Part shown: one piece after another, positions 18,049 through 27,579 of the stretch | Position numbering within the stretch: position 1 is the stretch's first letter | Layout: every line of letters begins with the position of its first letter | Assembly: GCF_900114435.1 (NCBI RefSeq) | Contig: NZ_FOZK01000002.1 | Span: 1,239,889 to 1,303,888, forward strand | DNA: 64,000 nucleotides | From: Halomicrobium zhouii | Lineage (GTDB): Archaea; Halobacteriota; Halobacteria; Halobacteriales; Haloarculaceae | Reading direction: 5' to 3' | The notes under the pieces: model-generated | The model's input: only the letters and a program-made list of their open reading frames with translations | The model's database searches: none | What the model was told of the DNA's origin: nothing | Program-made: the position numbers and the translations under genes

Positions 18049-19317
18049 ATGCCGACTGACCTCTCACCGGTCGACGACGAACTGGCGCGAGCGCTGACGG
18101 ACGAACGCGAGCGCCAGCGCGAGACGCTCTCGCTCGTCGCGAGCGAGAACTACGCCAGCGAGGCCGTGCTGGCGGCCCAGGGGTCGGTCCTGACGAACAA
18201 GTACGCCGAAGGGACGCCCGGCGCACGCTACTACGCCGGCTGCGAACACGCCGACGAGGTGGAAGAACTGGCGGCCGACCGCGCCCGGGACCTGTTCGGT
18301 GCGGACCACGTCAACGTCCAGCCTCACTCGGGGACGCAAGCGAATCTGGCGGCGTTCCTGGCCCTGCTCGACGCCGGCGATTCCGTCCTCTCGCTAGACC
18401 TCACGAGCGGCGGGCACCTCAGCCACGGCTTCGAACACTCCCTCGTGGGCCGCCACTACGACGTCGACCACTACGGCGTCGACCCGGAGACGGGCCGTCT
18501 CGACTACGACGCCATCGAGGCGCAGGCCCGCGACGTCGAGCCGGACCTGCTCGTCTCTGGCTACTCGGCGTATCCCCGGCAGGTCGACTGGGAGCAGATG
18601 CAGGCTATCGCCGACTCGGTCGGCGCGTACCACGTCGCCGACATCGGCCACCTCACGGGACTCGTCGCCGCGGGCGTCCACCCCTCGCCCGTCGGCGTCG
18701 CCGACGTCGTCACCTGCTCGACGCACAAGTCGATCCGGTCCGGTCGCGGCGGGATGGTCATGTGCGACGAGGAGTACGCCGACGCCATCGACAGGGCCGT
18801 GATGCCGGGGTGCCAGGGCGGCCCGCTGATGCACAGCGTCGCCGGCAAGGCGGCGGGATTCTACGAGGCGCTCCAGCCCGGGTTCGACGAGTACGCTCGA
18901 CGGGTGCTGGACAACGCGGCCGTCCTGGCCGACCACCTCCGGAAACGCGGGTTCGACCTCGTCTCGGGCGGCACCGACGTCCACTTCGCGCTCGTCGACT
19001 TCCGCGAGAGTCACCCCGACCTGACGGGAGCGACGGCCGAAGACGTCCTCGCCGACGTCGGCCTGGTCTGTAACAAGCAGACCGTCCCCGGCGAACCCCG
19101 CTCACCGACGGTCGGTAGCGGCCTCCGCATCGGGACGCCCGCCGTCACGACGAGGGGCTTCGGCGAAGACGCCACACGTCGACTGGCCGAGGTAGTCGCG
19201 GACCTCCTCGACGCGCCCGACGACGCCGGCGTCCGGGAGAACGCCCGCGACGTGGTGACCGACCTCTGCCGCGAGTTCCCGCTGTACGAAGACGGCGCGC
19301 GGGTCGTCGACCCGTGA
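18049..19317 (+). CDS. glyA: Serine hydroxymethyltransferase
   Basis: A 422-residue PLP enzyme interconverting serine and glycine with a folate-type one-carbon carrier. SHMT blocks are LVASENYASEAVLAAQGS, TNKYAEGTPGARYYAG, VNVQPHSGTQAN and the PLP-lysine region CSTHKSIRSGRGG. The latter differs from the bacterial TTHKTLRGPRGG, and DIGHLTGLVAAG replaces DMAHVAGLVAAG, a haloarchaeal style. ATG 18049 fits the family N-terminus; the nine upstream residues are unlikely. The last base pair of the gene overlaps the GTG start of a GNAT gene. It could be a second, diverged SHMT copy in the genome. Confidence 0.9.
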   Translation: MPTDLSPVDDELARALTDERERQRETLSLVASENYASEAVLAAQGSVLTNKYAEGTPGARYYAGCEHADEVEELAADRARDLFGADHVNVQPHSGTQANLAAFLALLDAGDSVLSLDLTSGGHLSHGFEHSLVGRHYDVDHYGVDPETGRLDYDAIEAQARDVEPDLLVSGYSAYPRQVDWEQMQAIADSVGAYHVADIGHLTGLVAAGVHPSPVGVADVVTCSTHKSIRSGRGGMVMCDEEYADAIDRAVMPGCQGGPLMHSVAGKAAGFYEALQPGFDEYARRVLDNAAVLADHLRKRGFDLVSGGTDVHFALVDFRESHPDLTGATAEDVLADVGLVCNKQTVPGEPRSPTVGSGLRIGTPAVTTRGFGEDATRRLAEVVADLLDAPDDAGVRENARDVVTDLCREFPLYEDGARVVDP

Positions 19318-19826
19318 CCACGCTCGACGTCCGCCGGTTCCGCGACGGCGACGGCCCACGCGTGCGGGAACTCAACGAGGCGGCGCTCCGGAGCGCGGGC
19401 GACTACATCGATGACGTGCCCGAACCGGACCTCGACGACGTCCCTGGCCACTACCTCGACCGGAACGGGGAGTTCCTGGTCGGTCGCCACGGCGACGAGC
19501 TCGTCGCGACCGGTGCCTACCACCACGTCGACGAGTGGTCACTCGCCGAGCGATTCGACTTCGACCGCCGGACCGCCGAACTCACGAGGGTGCGCGTCGA
19601 CCCCGACCACCAGCGACGGGGATTCGGACGGGCGCTGTATCAGGAGCTGGAGTACCGCGCTCGCGGCGACGGCTACCACCAGATCGTCCTCGACACGGGC
19701 GCCGGGAACGCCGCCGCGCGATCGTTCTACGAGTCGCTGGGGTTCCGCTTCATCGGCGAGGAGCGATTCCACGGATTCGGCGAGACGTTCGACCTGGCCG
19801 TCTACCGGAAGTCACTGATCGGGTGA
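19314..19826 (+). CDS. GNAT acetyltransferase
   Basis: A 170-residue GCN5-related acyltransferase using acetyl-CoA. The acetyl-CoA loop is RVDPDHQRRGFGRALYQELE (Q/R-x-x-G-x-G), and NAAARSFYESLGFRFIGEE is the classic C-terminal strand-helix. The GTG start at 19314 sits inside the glyA stop (GTGA), so translation is coupled. The acceptor is unknown. Confidence 0.88.
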   Translation: MTTLDVRRFRDGDGPRVRELNEAALRSAGDYIDDVPEPDLDDVPGHYLDRNGEFLVGRHGDELVATGAYHHVDEWSLAERFDFDRRTAELTRVRVDPDHQRRGFGRALYQELEYRARGDGYHQIVLDTGAGNAAARSFYESLGFRFIGEERFHGFGETFDLAVYRKSLIG

Positions 19827-19869
19827 CTGGGGAGCGTTCCAACTACTTGCAGTAATTTCCACCTCGACA

Positions 19870-19877
19870 ATTATTAT
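19870..19877 (+). promoter_or_regulatory. TATA box for second GNAT gene
   Basis: TTATTATC, 33-40 bases before ATG 19910 and about 20 before an in-frame GTG at 19895. A transcript starting near 19900 would leave a leader of about ten bases before the ATG. Confidence 0.45.
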
Positions 19878-19909
19878 CGTGGGTCGTAACGTCAGTGTTC
19901 GCGAGAGCG

Positions 19910-20386
19910 ATGGCGAGCGACTTGCACGTACGCGAGTATCAGAAATCCGACGCCGAGCGGATCCTGTCCGTCCACGAAGCCGCGTTTCGGGCATCGGGAA
20001 TCGAGTTCGTCCCGGAGGCCGCCGTTGACGAGGAACTGCGGGACGTCACCGAGTCCTACCTCGATAGCGGTGGGACGTTTCTCGTCGGTGTCGTCGACGG
20101 CGAGATCGTCGCAACGGGAGGGTATCGGCCCCGGGTGGATGAAGTCGCCGAGGTCGGCCACCTCCGCGTCCATCCTGACCACCAGCGGTGCGGGCACGCG
20201 ACGACCCTGATGGATGCCATTGAAGGGCGTGCGATGGATGAGGGATTCGCGGCGCTTGCTCTGTGGACCCACGAAGCCCTGGTTGCAGCACAGGCCCTCT
20301 ACGAGGGCCGGGGGTACGAAGAACGAGCACGGACCGCCCACCCGGCAACTGGCGACGAGATGATTCATTATCGCAAAAATTTCTGA
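19910..20386 (+). CDS. GNAT acetyltransferase
   Basis: A 158-residue GCN5-related acyltransferase. The cofactor segment RVHPDHQRCGHATTLMDAIE has H in place of the second glycine of the usual G-x-G. HEALVAAQALYEGRGYEERAR gives the C-terminal fold. I used ATG 19910; GTG 19895 adds five residues. A TATA box precedes it, so it is transcribed separately from the GNAT before it. Confidence 0.85.
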   Translation: MASDLHVREYQKSDAERILSVHEAAFRASGIEFVPEAAVDEELRDVTESYLDSGGTFLVGVVDGEIVATGGYRPRVDEVAEVGHLRVHPDHQRCGHATTLMDAIEGRAMDEGFAALALWTHEALVAAQALYEGRGYEERARTAHPATGDEMIHYRKNF

Positions 20387-20404
20387 GAGACCGACTGCGA
20401 CGAC

Positions 20405-21457
20405 TCAGGGGAATCGGATCGTCTCTGTCTCCGGATCGATCTCGACGCGGCCGCCGATGGGGATCGGAACGGTCGGATTCGTGTGTCCGAACTCGAGGTC
20501 GAAGACGGCCGTCGCCTCGGGGTTGTACCGGTCGAGCATGGAGCGGATCGCGTCGCGCTGGTCACGCCGATACGCCAGTCGCTCGTCGTCACTCCGGTCG
20601 CCGAACCGGTGGCGGGTCTGCGGCCGGCCGACGAGGACGCCGTCGAACCGTTCGAGGAGGCCGCGTTCGCCCATCGCCTGGAGCGTCCAGCGAACGCGGT
20701 CGGCGCTGGGGAGCACCTCCGAGGTTTCGAGGGCGAGAATCTCGCCGTCGAGGGCAGCGGGGTCGGGGAGGTACCTGTCCGCGGCGAGTTGCCAGCGAAG
20801 GATGGCGAGACAGCCGCCCCAGAGCCGCCCTGCGACGGGTCGGTCGCCGTGCCAGTGCCAGCCGTCGGTGTCCTCGTACTCAGGCTCCTGTTCGACGTAG
20901 TCCTCGGCGCCCCAGTCGACGACGTCGTCGGTCCACTGCTCGGCGGGTTCTATCTCGCCGATGGACTCTTCGAACAGCGCCTCGCGGAGGTAGCGCTCCG
21001 TGTACTCGGGCAGGAATCCGGGCGTCGCGACCTGGTTGAGGATCTGACCGCCGTAGAACGAGACGATCCCCTGGTTCCAGAGGAAGAGCGCGAGGTTGGT
21101 GTTGTCGCTCATTCCGAAGCATCGCGTCGGGTTCTCCCGGAGGACGTCGGGATCGAGGTGTTTCAGGACCCGGAGCTGGTCGTCGCCGCCGATGGTGGCG
21201 AAGACCGACGATATCTCGGGATCACGGAACGCCGCGTGGACGTCGGCGGCCCTGGCCTCGGGGTGGTCCCGGAGGTAGCGATCAGACTGGCGGGCCGTCG
21301 GGTAGACCACTGGTTCGAGGTCGAAGACGTCACGCAGCCTGTCCAGCCCGAGCGTGAGGACGTTTCTGGCGGCCGCGGCGGCGCCGCTCGACGGCGCGAT
21401 AACTGCGACGCGGTCGCCGGGTGAGGCAGCCGGTGGGACCGTGAACTCGTCGGCCAT
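20405..21457 (-). CDS. S66-family peptidase-like protein (LdcA/MccF type)
   Basis: A 350-residue serine peptidase-like protein related to LD-carboxypeptidase and the microcin C immunity protein MccF. The N-terminal domain has GDRVAVIAPSSGAAA. The nucleophile region is RCFGMSDNTNLALFL with Ser in GMSDNT. C-terminal Glu/His-bearing regions include LALETSEVLPSADRVRW and FGHTNPTVPIPIG. No signal peptide is visible, so it acts in the cytoplasm. Haloarchaea have no murein, so an MccF-like role on peptidyl-nucleotide toxins or other acylated amino acids fits better than cell-wall recycling; that is inference. I chose ATG 21457 at the start of the domain. Confidence 0.82.
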   Translation of the reverse strand: MADEFTVPPAASPGDRVAVIAPSSGAAAAARNVLTLGLDRLRDVFDLEPVVYPTARQSDRYLRDHPEARAADVHAAFRDPEISSVFATIGGDDQLRVLKHLDPDVLRENPTRCFGMSDNTNLALFLWNQGIVSFYGGQILNQVATPGFLPEYTERYLREALFEESIGEIEPAEQWTDDVVDWGAEDYVEQEPEYEDTDGWHWHGDRPVAGRLWGGCLAILRWQLAADRYLPDPAALDGEILALETSEVLPSADRVRWTLQAMGERGLLERFDGVLVGRPQTRHRFGDRSDDERLAYRRDQRDAIRSMLDRYNPEATAVFDLEFGHTNPTVPIPIGGRVEIDPETETIRFP

Positions 21458-21592
21458 ACGACGGAATCCGGGCGAACCCGGGAAAAGCGTGTCCCAGGGG
21501 TGAGACCCACTGGCAACTGTTCTCGCGATCTCGAACACTCCCTGTGACTGTTCGAAACCTGATGGGGGAGACTGAACCCGGTCCCTCGTGCC

Positions 21593-22180
21593 TTACCGCC
21601 CGGTGTCGTACTTGTAGGTCGCTTCTTCGGGGTCGATACCGAAGTCTTCGGGGCCCTCGACGGGTTCGCCCTCGCCCGCTTCCTCCGCAGTCGCACCCTT
21701 GAATCGCTCGCGGAACTCGTCGGGCATCCGGAAGTCCTCCGTGTCGATTCGGGTCGGGACGGCGTCGGGTTCGAGGGTCTCGCGTTTCGATTCGAGGCGT
21801 TCCCGTAGTTTCTCGGGCAGCTGTGCCTCGTCGATGCGCTCGAAGCCGAACTGCTGGAGGTAGTCGGGGTAGCCGGTCAGCGAGTAGACGGTGTCGAACC
21901 CCTCGTCGCTGGCGTACTCGACGAGGCGTTCGACGACGTGGGCGCCGACGCCCTGGCCGCGCCACGCGTCGAGCACGCCGATGCTCGTTAGCTCGCACAC
22001 CTCTGCGCCGTCGTCGGGCTTGTGGATGCGGATCCGGCCGAAGCCGGCCTTCTCGTGGCTCTCCTCGTCGATGGCCACCACGTAGTCCCGCGACCGGAAC
22101 GCCGTCTCGTCGAGCCCCATCTCCTCGATGTGGTCGAGCAGCCAGACCTCCTCGCGGTTTTTCGCGTCCCGGACGTACAT
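21593..22180 (-). CDS. GNAT acetyltransferase
   Basis: A 195-residue protein with a GNAT core (TSIGVLDAWRGQGVGAHVVERL, then YLQQFGFERIDEAQLP, a pattern seen in ArgA-like and related amino-acid N-acetyltransferases). An acidic C-terminal tail of about 60 residues follows. ATG 22180 was chosen; a TTG nine codons upstream is weaker. The acceptor is unknown. It is divergent from the acyl-CoA synthetase. Confidence 0.87.
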   Translation of the reverse strand: MYVRDAKNREEVWLLDHIEEMGLDETAFRSRDYVVAIDEESHEKAGFGRIRIHKPDDGAEVCELTSIGVLDAWRGQGVGAHVVERLVEYASDEGFDTVYSLTGYPDYLQQFGFERIDEAQLPEKLRERLESKRETLEPDAVPTRIDTEDFRMPDEFRERFKGATAEEAGEGEPVEGPEDFGIDPEEATYKYDTGR

Positions 22181-22333
22181 ATCGGATCCTTGGTAAGCTG
22201 TCGACAAAAGGGTTTTCGACCTATCAGATCCCGTAACGAACCGCAGAGCCCCGTCTCGGGTGGAGTGACACCGACCAGCCGCGAGTTCCCTCGGCGCACA
22301 ATCCCTTTGTCCCCTGTCACCGAATGTCCTGGT

Positions 22334-24337
22334 ATGGGATCCGAATCGCTCGACGGGCTCGACCGGTTCGCCTACGAGCCCAGCCGGGAGTTCGTCGAGT
22401 CGACCAACGTCTGGGAGTTCATGCAGGAGTACGGCATGGCGGACTACGACGAACTGATCGAGCGGACCACGGGCGACGTGGAGGGCGAGCCCGCCTCCGG
22501 CGTCGACTGGTTCTGGAACTTACTCCCCGAGTACCTGGGTATCGAGTTCTACGCGGACTCCGAGACCGTACGAGACGACAGCGACGGACCGCAGTTCAGC
22601 GACTGGTACCCCGGCGGCGAGATCAACGTCGCCCACAACGTCCTCGACCGGCACGCCGCCGTCGACAGCGCGACGCGGAACAAGAGTGCCATCGTCTGGG
22701 AGGGCGAGCCCGGCGACACGCGCGACGTCACGTTCCACGAACTCCACCGGCAGGCGAACCAGGTCGCCAACGCGCTCGAACAGCGGAACGTCGGAACGGG
22801 GGACACCGTCGGCCTCTACATGCCGATGGTCCCTGAAGTCGCGTCGATTCTCTACGGCTGCTTCAAAGTCGGGGCCATCGCCGTCCCCATCTTCTCCGGG
22901 TTCGGCGTCGACGCCACCGCGACCCGCATCGCGGATTCGGAGTGCTCGGTGCTGTTCACCGCGGACGGCTTCTACCGACGGGGCAACGAGGTCACGCTGA
23001 AGGACACCGCCGACGCAGCCATCGCGGAGGCCGGCCACGTCGACCACACTATCGTCTACAGTCGCCTCGATGTGGAGGAAGCGGACCTCGACTGGCACGA
23101 CGACCGCGACCAGTGGTGGAGCGAAGCGGTCTCGCTCCAGTCCGACGAGTACGAGACGAAGCACCTCCCCTCTGATCAGGAGGCGATGCTGCTGTACTCC
23201 TCGGGGACGACGGGGGAGCCGAAGGGCATCGTCCAGACGCACGCGGGCGTCCAGCTACAGTGTGCGAAAGAGATCTACTTCGGCTTCGACCACAAGCCCC
23301 ACGACCGCTTCTTCTGGGTCTCCGACGTCGGCTGGATGATGGGCCCGTGGACGCTGATCGGCAATCACACATTCGGCGGAACTATCTTCGTGTACGAGGG
23401 CGCGCCAGACTACCCGCAGCCCGACCGGTTCTGGGAGATGATAGACCGGCACAAGCTGACCGTGTTCGGCGTCTCCCCGACGGCCGTGCGTGCGCTCCGG
23501 AAAGAAGGGGATCAGTGGCTGGAGGGCCACGACCTCTCGTCGCTTCGCCTGCTCGGGTCTACCGGCGAGCCCTGGGACCCCGAGTCCTGGCAGTGGTTCC
23601 TCGACGAGGTCGGCGGCGGCGACGCGCCGATAGTCAACATCTCCGGTGGGACCGAGATCTGCGGCTGTTTCCTCATGCCGATGCCGGTTCAGTCGCTCAA
23701 GCCCTGCACGCTCGGTGGTCCGGGGCTCGGGATGGCAGTCGACGTCGTGGACGAGGAGGGAAACTCCGTCACCGACGACCACGAACGGGGCTACCTCGTC
23801 GCCCGCGACTCCTGTCCATCGATGACGAAGTCGCTGTGGTCCGGCGACGAGCGCTACCTCGATGAGTACTGGTCGACCTGGGAGGACCTCTGGGACCACG
23901 GCGACTGGGCACAGGTCGACGAGGACGGGCTGTGGTTTCTCCACGGCCGCGCCGACGACGCGCTCAACGTCGCCGGACGGAAGGTCGGCCCCGCCGAGGT
24001 CGAGGGGGCGGCCATCGAACACCCTGCCGTGACCCAGGCGTCGGCCGTCGGTGTGCCGGACGAGACGACGGGGACTGCGGTCGTCCTCTACGCGGTTCTG
24101 GTGGACGGCACGGCCGAGTCCGACGACCTCCGCGAGGAGATTCGGGGTCTCGTTGGCGAGGAACTCGGCAAGCCGTTCCGCCCCCGCGAGGTGCTGTTCG
24201 TCGACGAATTTCCCAAGACGCAGAGCGGGAAGATCGTCCGCCGGGCCATCGCCGCCACCTACGAAGGCGAGGATCCGGGCGACCTGAGCAGCATCGAGAA
24301 TCCGGAGTCGCTCGAAGAAGTGGCGGCGGCGAGGTGA
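22334..24337 (+). CDS. AMP-binding acyl-CoA synthetase (acetate--CoA ligase-like)
   Basis: A 667-residue ANL-superfamily ligase activating an acid with ATP and CoA. The phosphate-binding motif YSSGTTGEPKG is at residues 288-298, STGEPWD and a GRADDALNVAGRKVGP hinge follow, and the catalytic lysine is Lys633 in KTQSGKIVRR. Length and an N-terminal acetyl-CoA-synthetase-like region (FSDWYPGGEINVAHNVLDRH) point to short-chain acids such as acetate or propionate, but specificity is inference. Propionate would feed the methylmalonyl-CoA genes nearby. ATG 22334. Confidence 0.88.
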   Translation: MGSESLDGLDRFAYEPSREFVESTNVWEFMQEYGMADYDELIERTTGDVEGEPASGVDWFWNLLPEYLGIEFYADSETVRDDSDGPQFSDWYPGGEINVAHNVLDRHAAVDSATRNKSAIVWEGEPGDTRDVTFHELHRQANQVANALEQRNVGTGDTVGLYMPMVPEVASILYGCFKVGAIAVPIFSGFGVDATATRIADSECSVLFTADGFYRRGNEVTLKDTADAAIAEAGHVDHTIVYSRLDVEEADLDWHDDRDQWWSEAVSLQSDEYETKHLPSDQEAMLLYSSGTTGEPKGIVQTHAGVQLQCAKEIYFGFDHKPHDRFFWVSDVGWMMGPWTLIGNHTFGGTIFVYEGAPDYPQPDRFWEMIDRHKLTVFGVSPTAVRALRKEGDQWLEGHDLSSLRLLGSTGEPWDPESWQWFLDEVGGGDAPIVNISGGTEICGCFLMPMPVQSLKPCTLGGPGLGMAVDVVDEEGNSVTDDHERGYLVARDSCPSMTKSLWSGDERYLDEYWSTWEDLWDHGDWAQVDEDGLWFLHGRADDALNVAGRKVGPAEVEGAAIEHPAVTQASAVGVPDETTGTAVVLYAVLVDGTAESDDLREEIRGLVGEELGKPFRPREVLFVDEFPKTQSGKIVRRAIAATYEGEDPGDLSSIENPESLEEVAAAR

Positions 24338-24346
24338 GCAATTGAA

Positions 24347-25672
24347 TTACAGCGAGAAGAGATATCCTCGCCCTCGTCGGTCCTCGTCACCGGTCGGTGC
24401 ACCGACGAGTGCTTCCGACTCCGCGAGCGCGATGGAGTAGCCAAAGTCGTTCTTCTGGCCCGGGTCGTCGGGAACGAGGGCGGCGGTCCGCTGCCACCCC
24501 TCCTCGGTCCGGTCGAAACGGTTGACGCGTCCGGAACCGGAGTCGCCGGGGTCGCCGACGAGCATCGTGTCGCCGCGGAGCGCGACGCCGGAGGGGCCGT
24601 CGTCGTAGTCGAACTGACCGAGGCTGGAGACACGAGTCAGGTACCGCCACTCGTCGCTGGCGCGTTCGAAGACGTACGCGACGCCGGCCTCATCGTCGTC
24701 GCCCCCCGGTGCACCCACCACGGCCGTATCACCGTCGAGCGCGAGCGTCTGGCCGAACCCGCCGTCGTATCGGACGTCAGGTGCAGTCAGCACCGCCGCC
24801 TCGACCCACGCACCGGACGAACTCTCGTACACGTACGTGGCACCAGCCGACGACTCATCGTTCACCGACGTCTCTGGTGCGCCGACGAGGACGGTATTCC
24901 CGGACAGAGCGACGCGTCGCCCGTACAGGTCCGATATGTCGTCAGGATCGCTCTCGAAGGTGGTCTGGCGCGTCCAGTCCGTTCCGGAAACCTCGAACAC
25001 GGTCACCGTTCCGCTGAACCCCAGCATCGTCGACGGCTGCCTGACGGCGCCCACGACGAGCGTCTCGCCGTCGCAGGCGACCGCTGCGCCGAACTCGTAA
25101 GACTCGTCGTCGGTCGGAGAGATCCGTGTGCGGCGGTGCCATCCGTTACCGTCGCGTTCGAAGACGTAGACGGCACCGGCGTCGCCGGTCGCCGGTGCGC
25201 CCACGTAGGCCGTCGTCCCCGACAGCGCCATCGACGTCGGGTAGTAGGCGAACCGATCCTCCTCGCTGGGCGCCAGGACCGCCGTCTGGTGCCAGCCGTC
25301 GTCGCCGGTCTCGAACACGTGGATCCGTTCGCCGTCGACGTCCACGAGCGCGACGTCATCGGACAGGACGACAGAGGTCCCGAAGAACATCTCGTCTTCG
25401 CCACCCGTCGGGGTCAACGCCGATCGCTCGCCAACCGCCGTCACGGTCGACGGCGGTTCTTCGGTGGATGCGGGCGTCGACGTCTGGGTCGCCGACTCGG
25501 TCGGTTGCGACGTCGTTGCCGGTGCGAGGGTGGTGTTCGGCGTCGTGGTCGGCGTCCGTGACCCGTCGTCTGGCGTCGATCCTTCGCCGGGCAACGAAAT
25601 CCGGCTACACCCCGCAAGCGTCGCGGACGCCGCCAGTCCGAGGGAACGGAGGAAGGCGCGTCTGGAGACCAT
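24347..25672 (-). CDS. FG-GAP repeat lipoprotein (beta-propeller)
   Basis: A 441-residue exported protein. The N-terminus MVSRRAFLRSLGLAASATLAGC combines a twin-arginine motif (Arg4-Arg5) with a lipobox ending at Cys22, so it is probably a Tat-exported lipoprotein. A Ser/Thr-rich spacer of about 50 residues follows, then six to seven repeats of the type V-A-L-x-G-D-T-A-V-V-G-A-P-x-x-D (FG-GAP, integrin-alpha-like propeller) to the C-terminus. The function is unknown; ligand binding or adhesion at the cell surface is inferred from the fold. ATG 25672. Confidence 0.85.
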   Translation of the reverse strand: MVSRRAFLRSLGLAASATLAGCSRISLPGEGSTPDDGSRTPTTTPNTTLAPATTSQPTESATQTSTPASTEEPPSTVTAVGERSALTPTGGEDEMFFGTSVVLSDDVALVDVDGERIHVFETGDDGWHQTAVLAPSEEDRFAYYPTSMALSGTTAYVGAPATGDAGAVYVFERDGNGWHRRTRISPTDDESYEFGAAVACDGETLVVGAVRQPSTMLGFSGTVTVFEVSGTDWTRQTTFESDPDDISDLYGRRVALSGNTVLVGAPETSVNDESSAGATYVYESSSGAWVEAAVLTAPDVRYDGGFGQTLALDGDTAVVGAPGGDDDEAGVAYVFERASDEWRYLTRVSSLGQFDYDDGPSGVALRGDTMLVGDPGDSGSGRVNRFDRTEEGWQRTAALVPDDPGQKNDFGYSIALAESEALVGAPTGDEDRRGRGYLFSL

Positions 25673-25728
25673 GTGGTCACGGTGAAAGGGTAGCTACCAA
25701 TAAATTACGGACACTTCGTCTCCGATAC

Positions 25729-26136
25729 CTACTCGGACGGCGTCTGCTCTCGCCCGCTGACCAGCACCGCCTTCTCCGTCCCCAGGATGACGCTCTGGGT
25801 GACGCTGCCGAACAGCACCTTGCCCGCCGGCGTCCGTTTCCGTCCCGCCAGACAGATGAGGTCCACGTCGGCCTCGTCGGCGTAGTCGAGAATCTCCGCG
25901 GCCGGGTCGCCGCTCTGTTCTGCCAGATCCACCTCGATGCCAGCTTCCGCCATGCGTTCCTGTGCCTCGCGGACGGAGCCGACCTGGTTGACGGAGGCAC
26001 CCTCCTCGTTGTTCGTGAACACGTGGAGCAGGGTCACGTGGACCTCTTCGGCCGAATGTGGTAGTTCGCTCACGGTCTCGGCCTGTGAGAGCGCGCGCGG
26101 TTCGTCACGATCCACCGGAACGAGGATCTCGTACAT
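25729..26136 (-). CDS. Universal stress protein (UspA family)
   Basis: A 135-residue single-domain Usp. It opens MYEILVPVDRDEP and ends with the nucleotide-loop pattern GRKRTPAGKVLFGSVTQSV, a G-x-x-G-x9-G-S-type ATP motif, followed by VLVSGREQ. ATG 26136 starts the domain exactly; a longer frame to 26187 adds nothing typical. It stands alone between the FG-GAP and YchF genes. Confidence 0.9.
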   Translation of the reverse strand: MYEILVPVDRDEPRALSQAETVSELPHSAEEVHVTLLHVFTNNEEGASVNQVGSVREAQERMAEAGIEVDLAEQSGDPAAEILDYADEADVDLICLAGRKRTPAGKVLFGSVTQSVILGTEKAVLVSGREQTPSE

Positions 26137-26235
26137 ACGGCCACCTTTCGTGGCCTGTACCAAAAGCGTGTGCCTCGTTGTCGTCACTGAAACACGGTCG
26201 GGAGTGAGGGTGGAGGACGGGGACCACCGGGGGGC

Positions 26236-26284
26236 GAGGAGCGACGGGAAGGACGAGGAGCGACGGGAAGGACGAGGAGCGACG
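26236..26284. repeat. 19-bp intergenic tandem repeat, about 2.6 copies
   Basis: Unit GAGGAGCGACGGGAAGGAC at 26236-26254 and 26255-26273, with a partial third copy to 26284. It lies right after the 3' end of the YchF gene (stop at 26290) and before the Usp start. No function is evident. Confidence 0.85.
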
Positions 26285-26289
26285 CCAGG

Positions 26290-27468
26290 TCAGTTCGTGC
26301 TGACGATCTTGATCACGTCGCCCTCTCCGAGTTCGGTATCGTCGGAGATGCGGCGCTTCTCGCGGGCGTCGACGGCGTGGAGATACCCCTCGCCGATGTC
26401 GGAGTGGACGGCGTAGGCCAGGTCCTTCGGCGTCGAGCCCTCGGGCAGCAGGAACGCGTCGGGGAGGACGGTGCCGGTGCCGTCGGTCCACTTGCTCTCG
26501 TTCTGGACGGGGAACGCGGTGAAGTGGTCGAGCAGCCCGTAGACGGCCTCGTCGAGGGCCTGCTGGACGCCTGTACCGCCCCACTCCTCCATGACGTCGC
26601 GGATGCGTTCGAGGCCCTCGCGCTGGTCGTCGCTGACGTCACCCGTTATCTCGAAGTCCGGGTCGCCGGGGTCGTACTCGACGATGCCGGCGTCGGCCGC
26701 CCGCCGGAGCCCCAGTTCGCCGTCGGCGGTGGCCGGAATCGCGTACTCCGCGGCCTCCTGTAGTCGCTCCACGGTCCCCTCCGGCGCGATATCGGCCTTG
26801 TTGGCCACGACGACGATGGGTTTCGTCCGCTGGCGGATCTCCCGGGCCAGCGCCTCGCGGTGCTCGTCCTCCCAGGCGATCGGGTCGGCGGGGTAGTCGA
26901 TGTCGCGCAGGGTGCGCGCCACGTCGGCCTCCGTCGCCCCGACACCGGTGAGCATGTCCGTCAGTTCCTCGTCGAGGTCGAAGTCCGGCGAGCGCGAGGC
27001 CCGTTCGACGCCCTCCCAGTTGCGCTCGACGATGCTCGCGAGCCAGAGGTCCATCTCCTCCTCGACGAAGTCGACGTCTTCGACGGGGTCGTGGCTCCCG
27101 ATTTCGACGGGCTCGCCCTCCTCGTTCGTCCCGCCGGAGGCGTCGACGACGTTGAGGATGACGTCGGCGTTGGTGAGTTCGTCGAGGAACTGGTTGCCCA
27201 GCCCACGACCCTCGTGGGCGCCCGGGACAAGGCCGGCGACGTCGAGCAGTTCGACCGGGACGTAGCGCTTGCCGTCCCGGCAATTCTCCCCGCCGCAGCG
27301 CTCCTCACGGTCCAGGCAGGGGCAGTCGGTGCGGACGTAGCTCACGCCGCGGTTCGGGTCGATGGTCGTGAACGGGTAGTTCCCGACGTCGACGTCGGAC
27401 TCCGTGGCCGCCCTGTAGAAGGTAGACTTGCCGGCGTTGGGTTTCCCCGCCAGCGCGATAGAGAGCAT
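26290..27468 (-). CDS. YchF/Obg-type GTPase with TGS domain
   Basis: A 392-residue translation-associated GTPase. P-loop GKPNAGKST is at 8-16. A Cys-rich insertion ([17 protein letters not shown]) follows near 48-64, then the G3-type [21 protein letters not shown]4 is NKAD, the canonical guanine-specific NKxD, unlike the NKxE-type altered motif of bacterial YchF. The C-terminus is a TGS domain ending [22 protein letters not shown]. The archaeal family is usually annotated as redox-regulated ATPase YchF, but the motif here argues for GTP. The cysteine insertion may bind metal or sense redox state. ATG 27468. Confidence 0.9.
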   Translation of the reverse strand: MLSIALAGKPNAGKSTFYRAATESDVDVGNYPFTTIDPNRGVSYVRTDCPCLDREERCGGENCRDGKRYVPVELLDVAGLVPGAHEGRGLGNQFLDELTNADVILNVVDASGGTNEEGEPVEIGSHDPVEDVDFVEEEMDLWLASIVERNWEGVERASRSPDFDLDEELTDMLTGVGATEADVARTLRDIDYPADPIAWEDEHREALAREIRQRTKPIVVVANKADIAPEGTVERLQEAAEYAIPATADGELGLRRAADAGIVEYDPGDPDFEITGDVSDDQREGLERIRDVMEEWGGTGVQQALDEAVYGLLDHFTAFPVQNESKWTDGTGTVLPDAFLLPEGSTPKDLAYAVHSDIGEGYLHAVDAREKRRISDDTELGEGDVIKIVSTN

Positions 27469-27549
27469 GTCACTACGTACCGGTGACGCCGAAAAGGGGG
27501 TTTCGGTTCACTCACCCGCTGAGCCGACGGTGAGTCCGACGGCAGAGTC

Positions 27550-27557
27550 TTTATTAT
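27550..27557 (+). promoter_or_regulatory. TATA box for membrane protein gene
   Basis: TTTATTAT, 23-30 bases before ATG 27580, the leaderless spacing. Confidence 0.55.
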
Positions 27558-27579
27558 CGAATGCCTGCCATCTGGGTCC

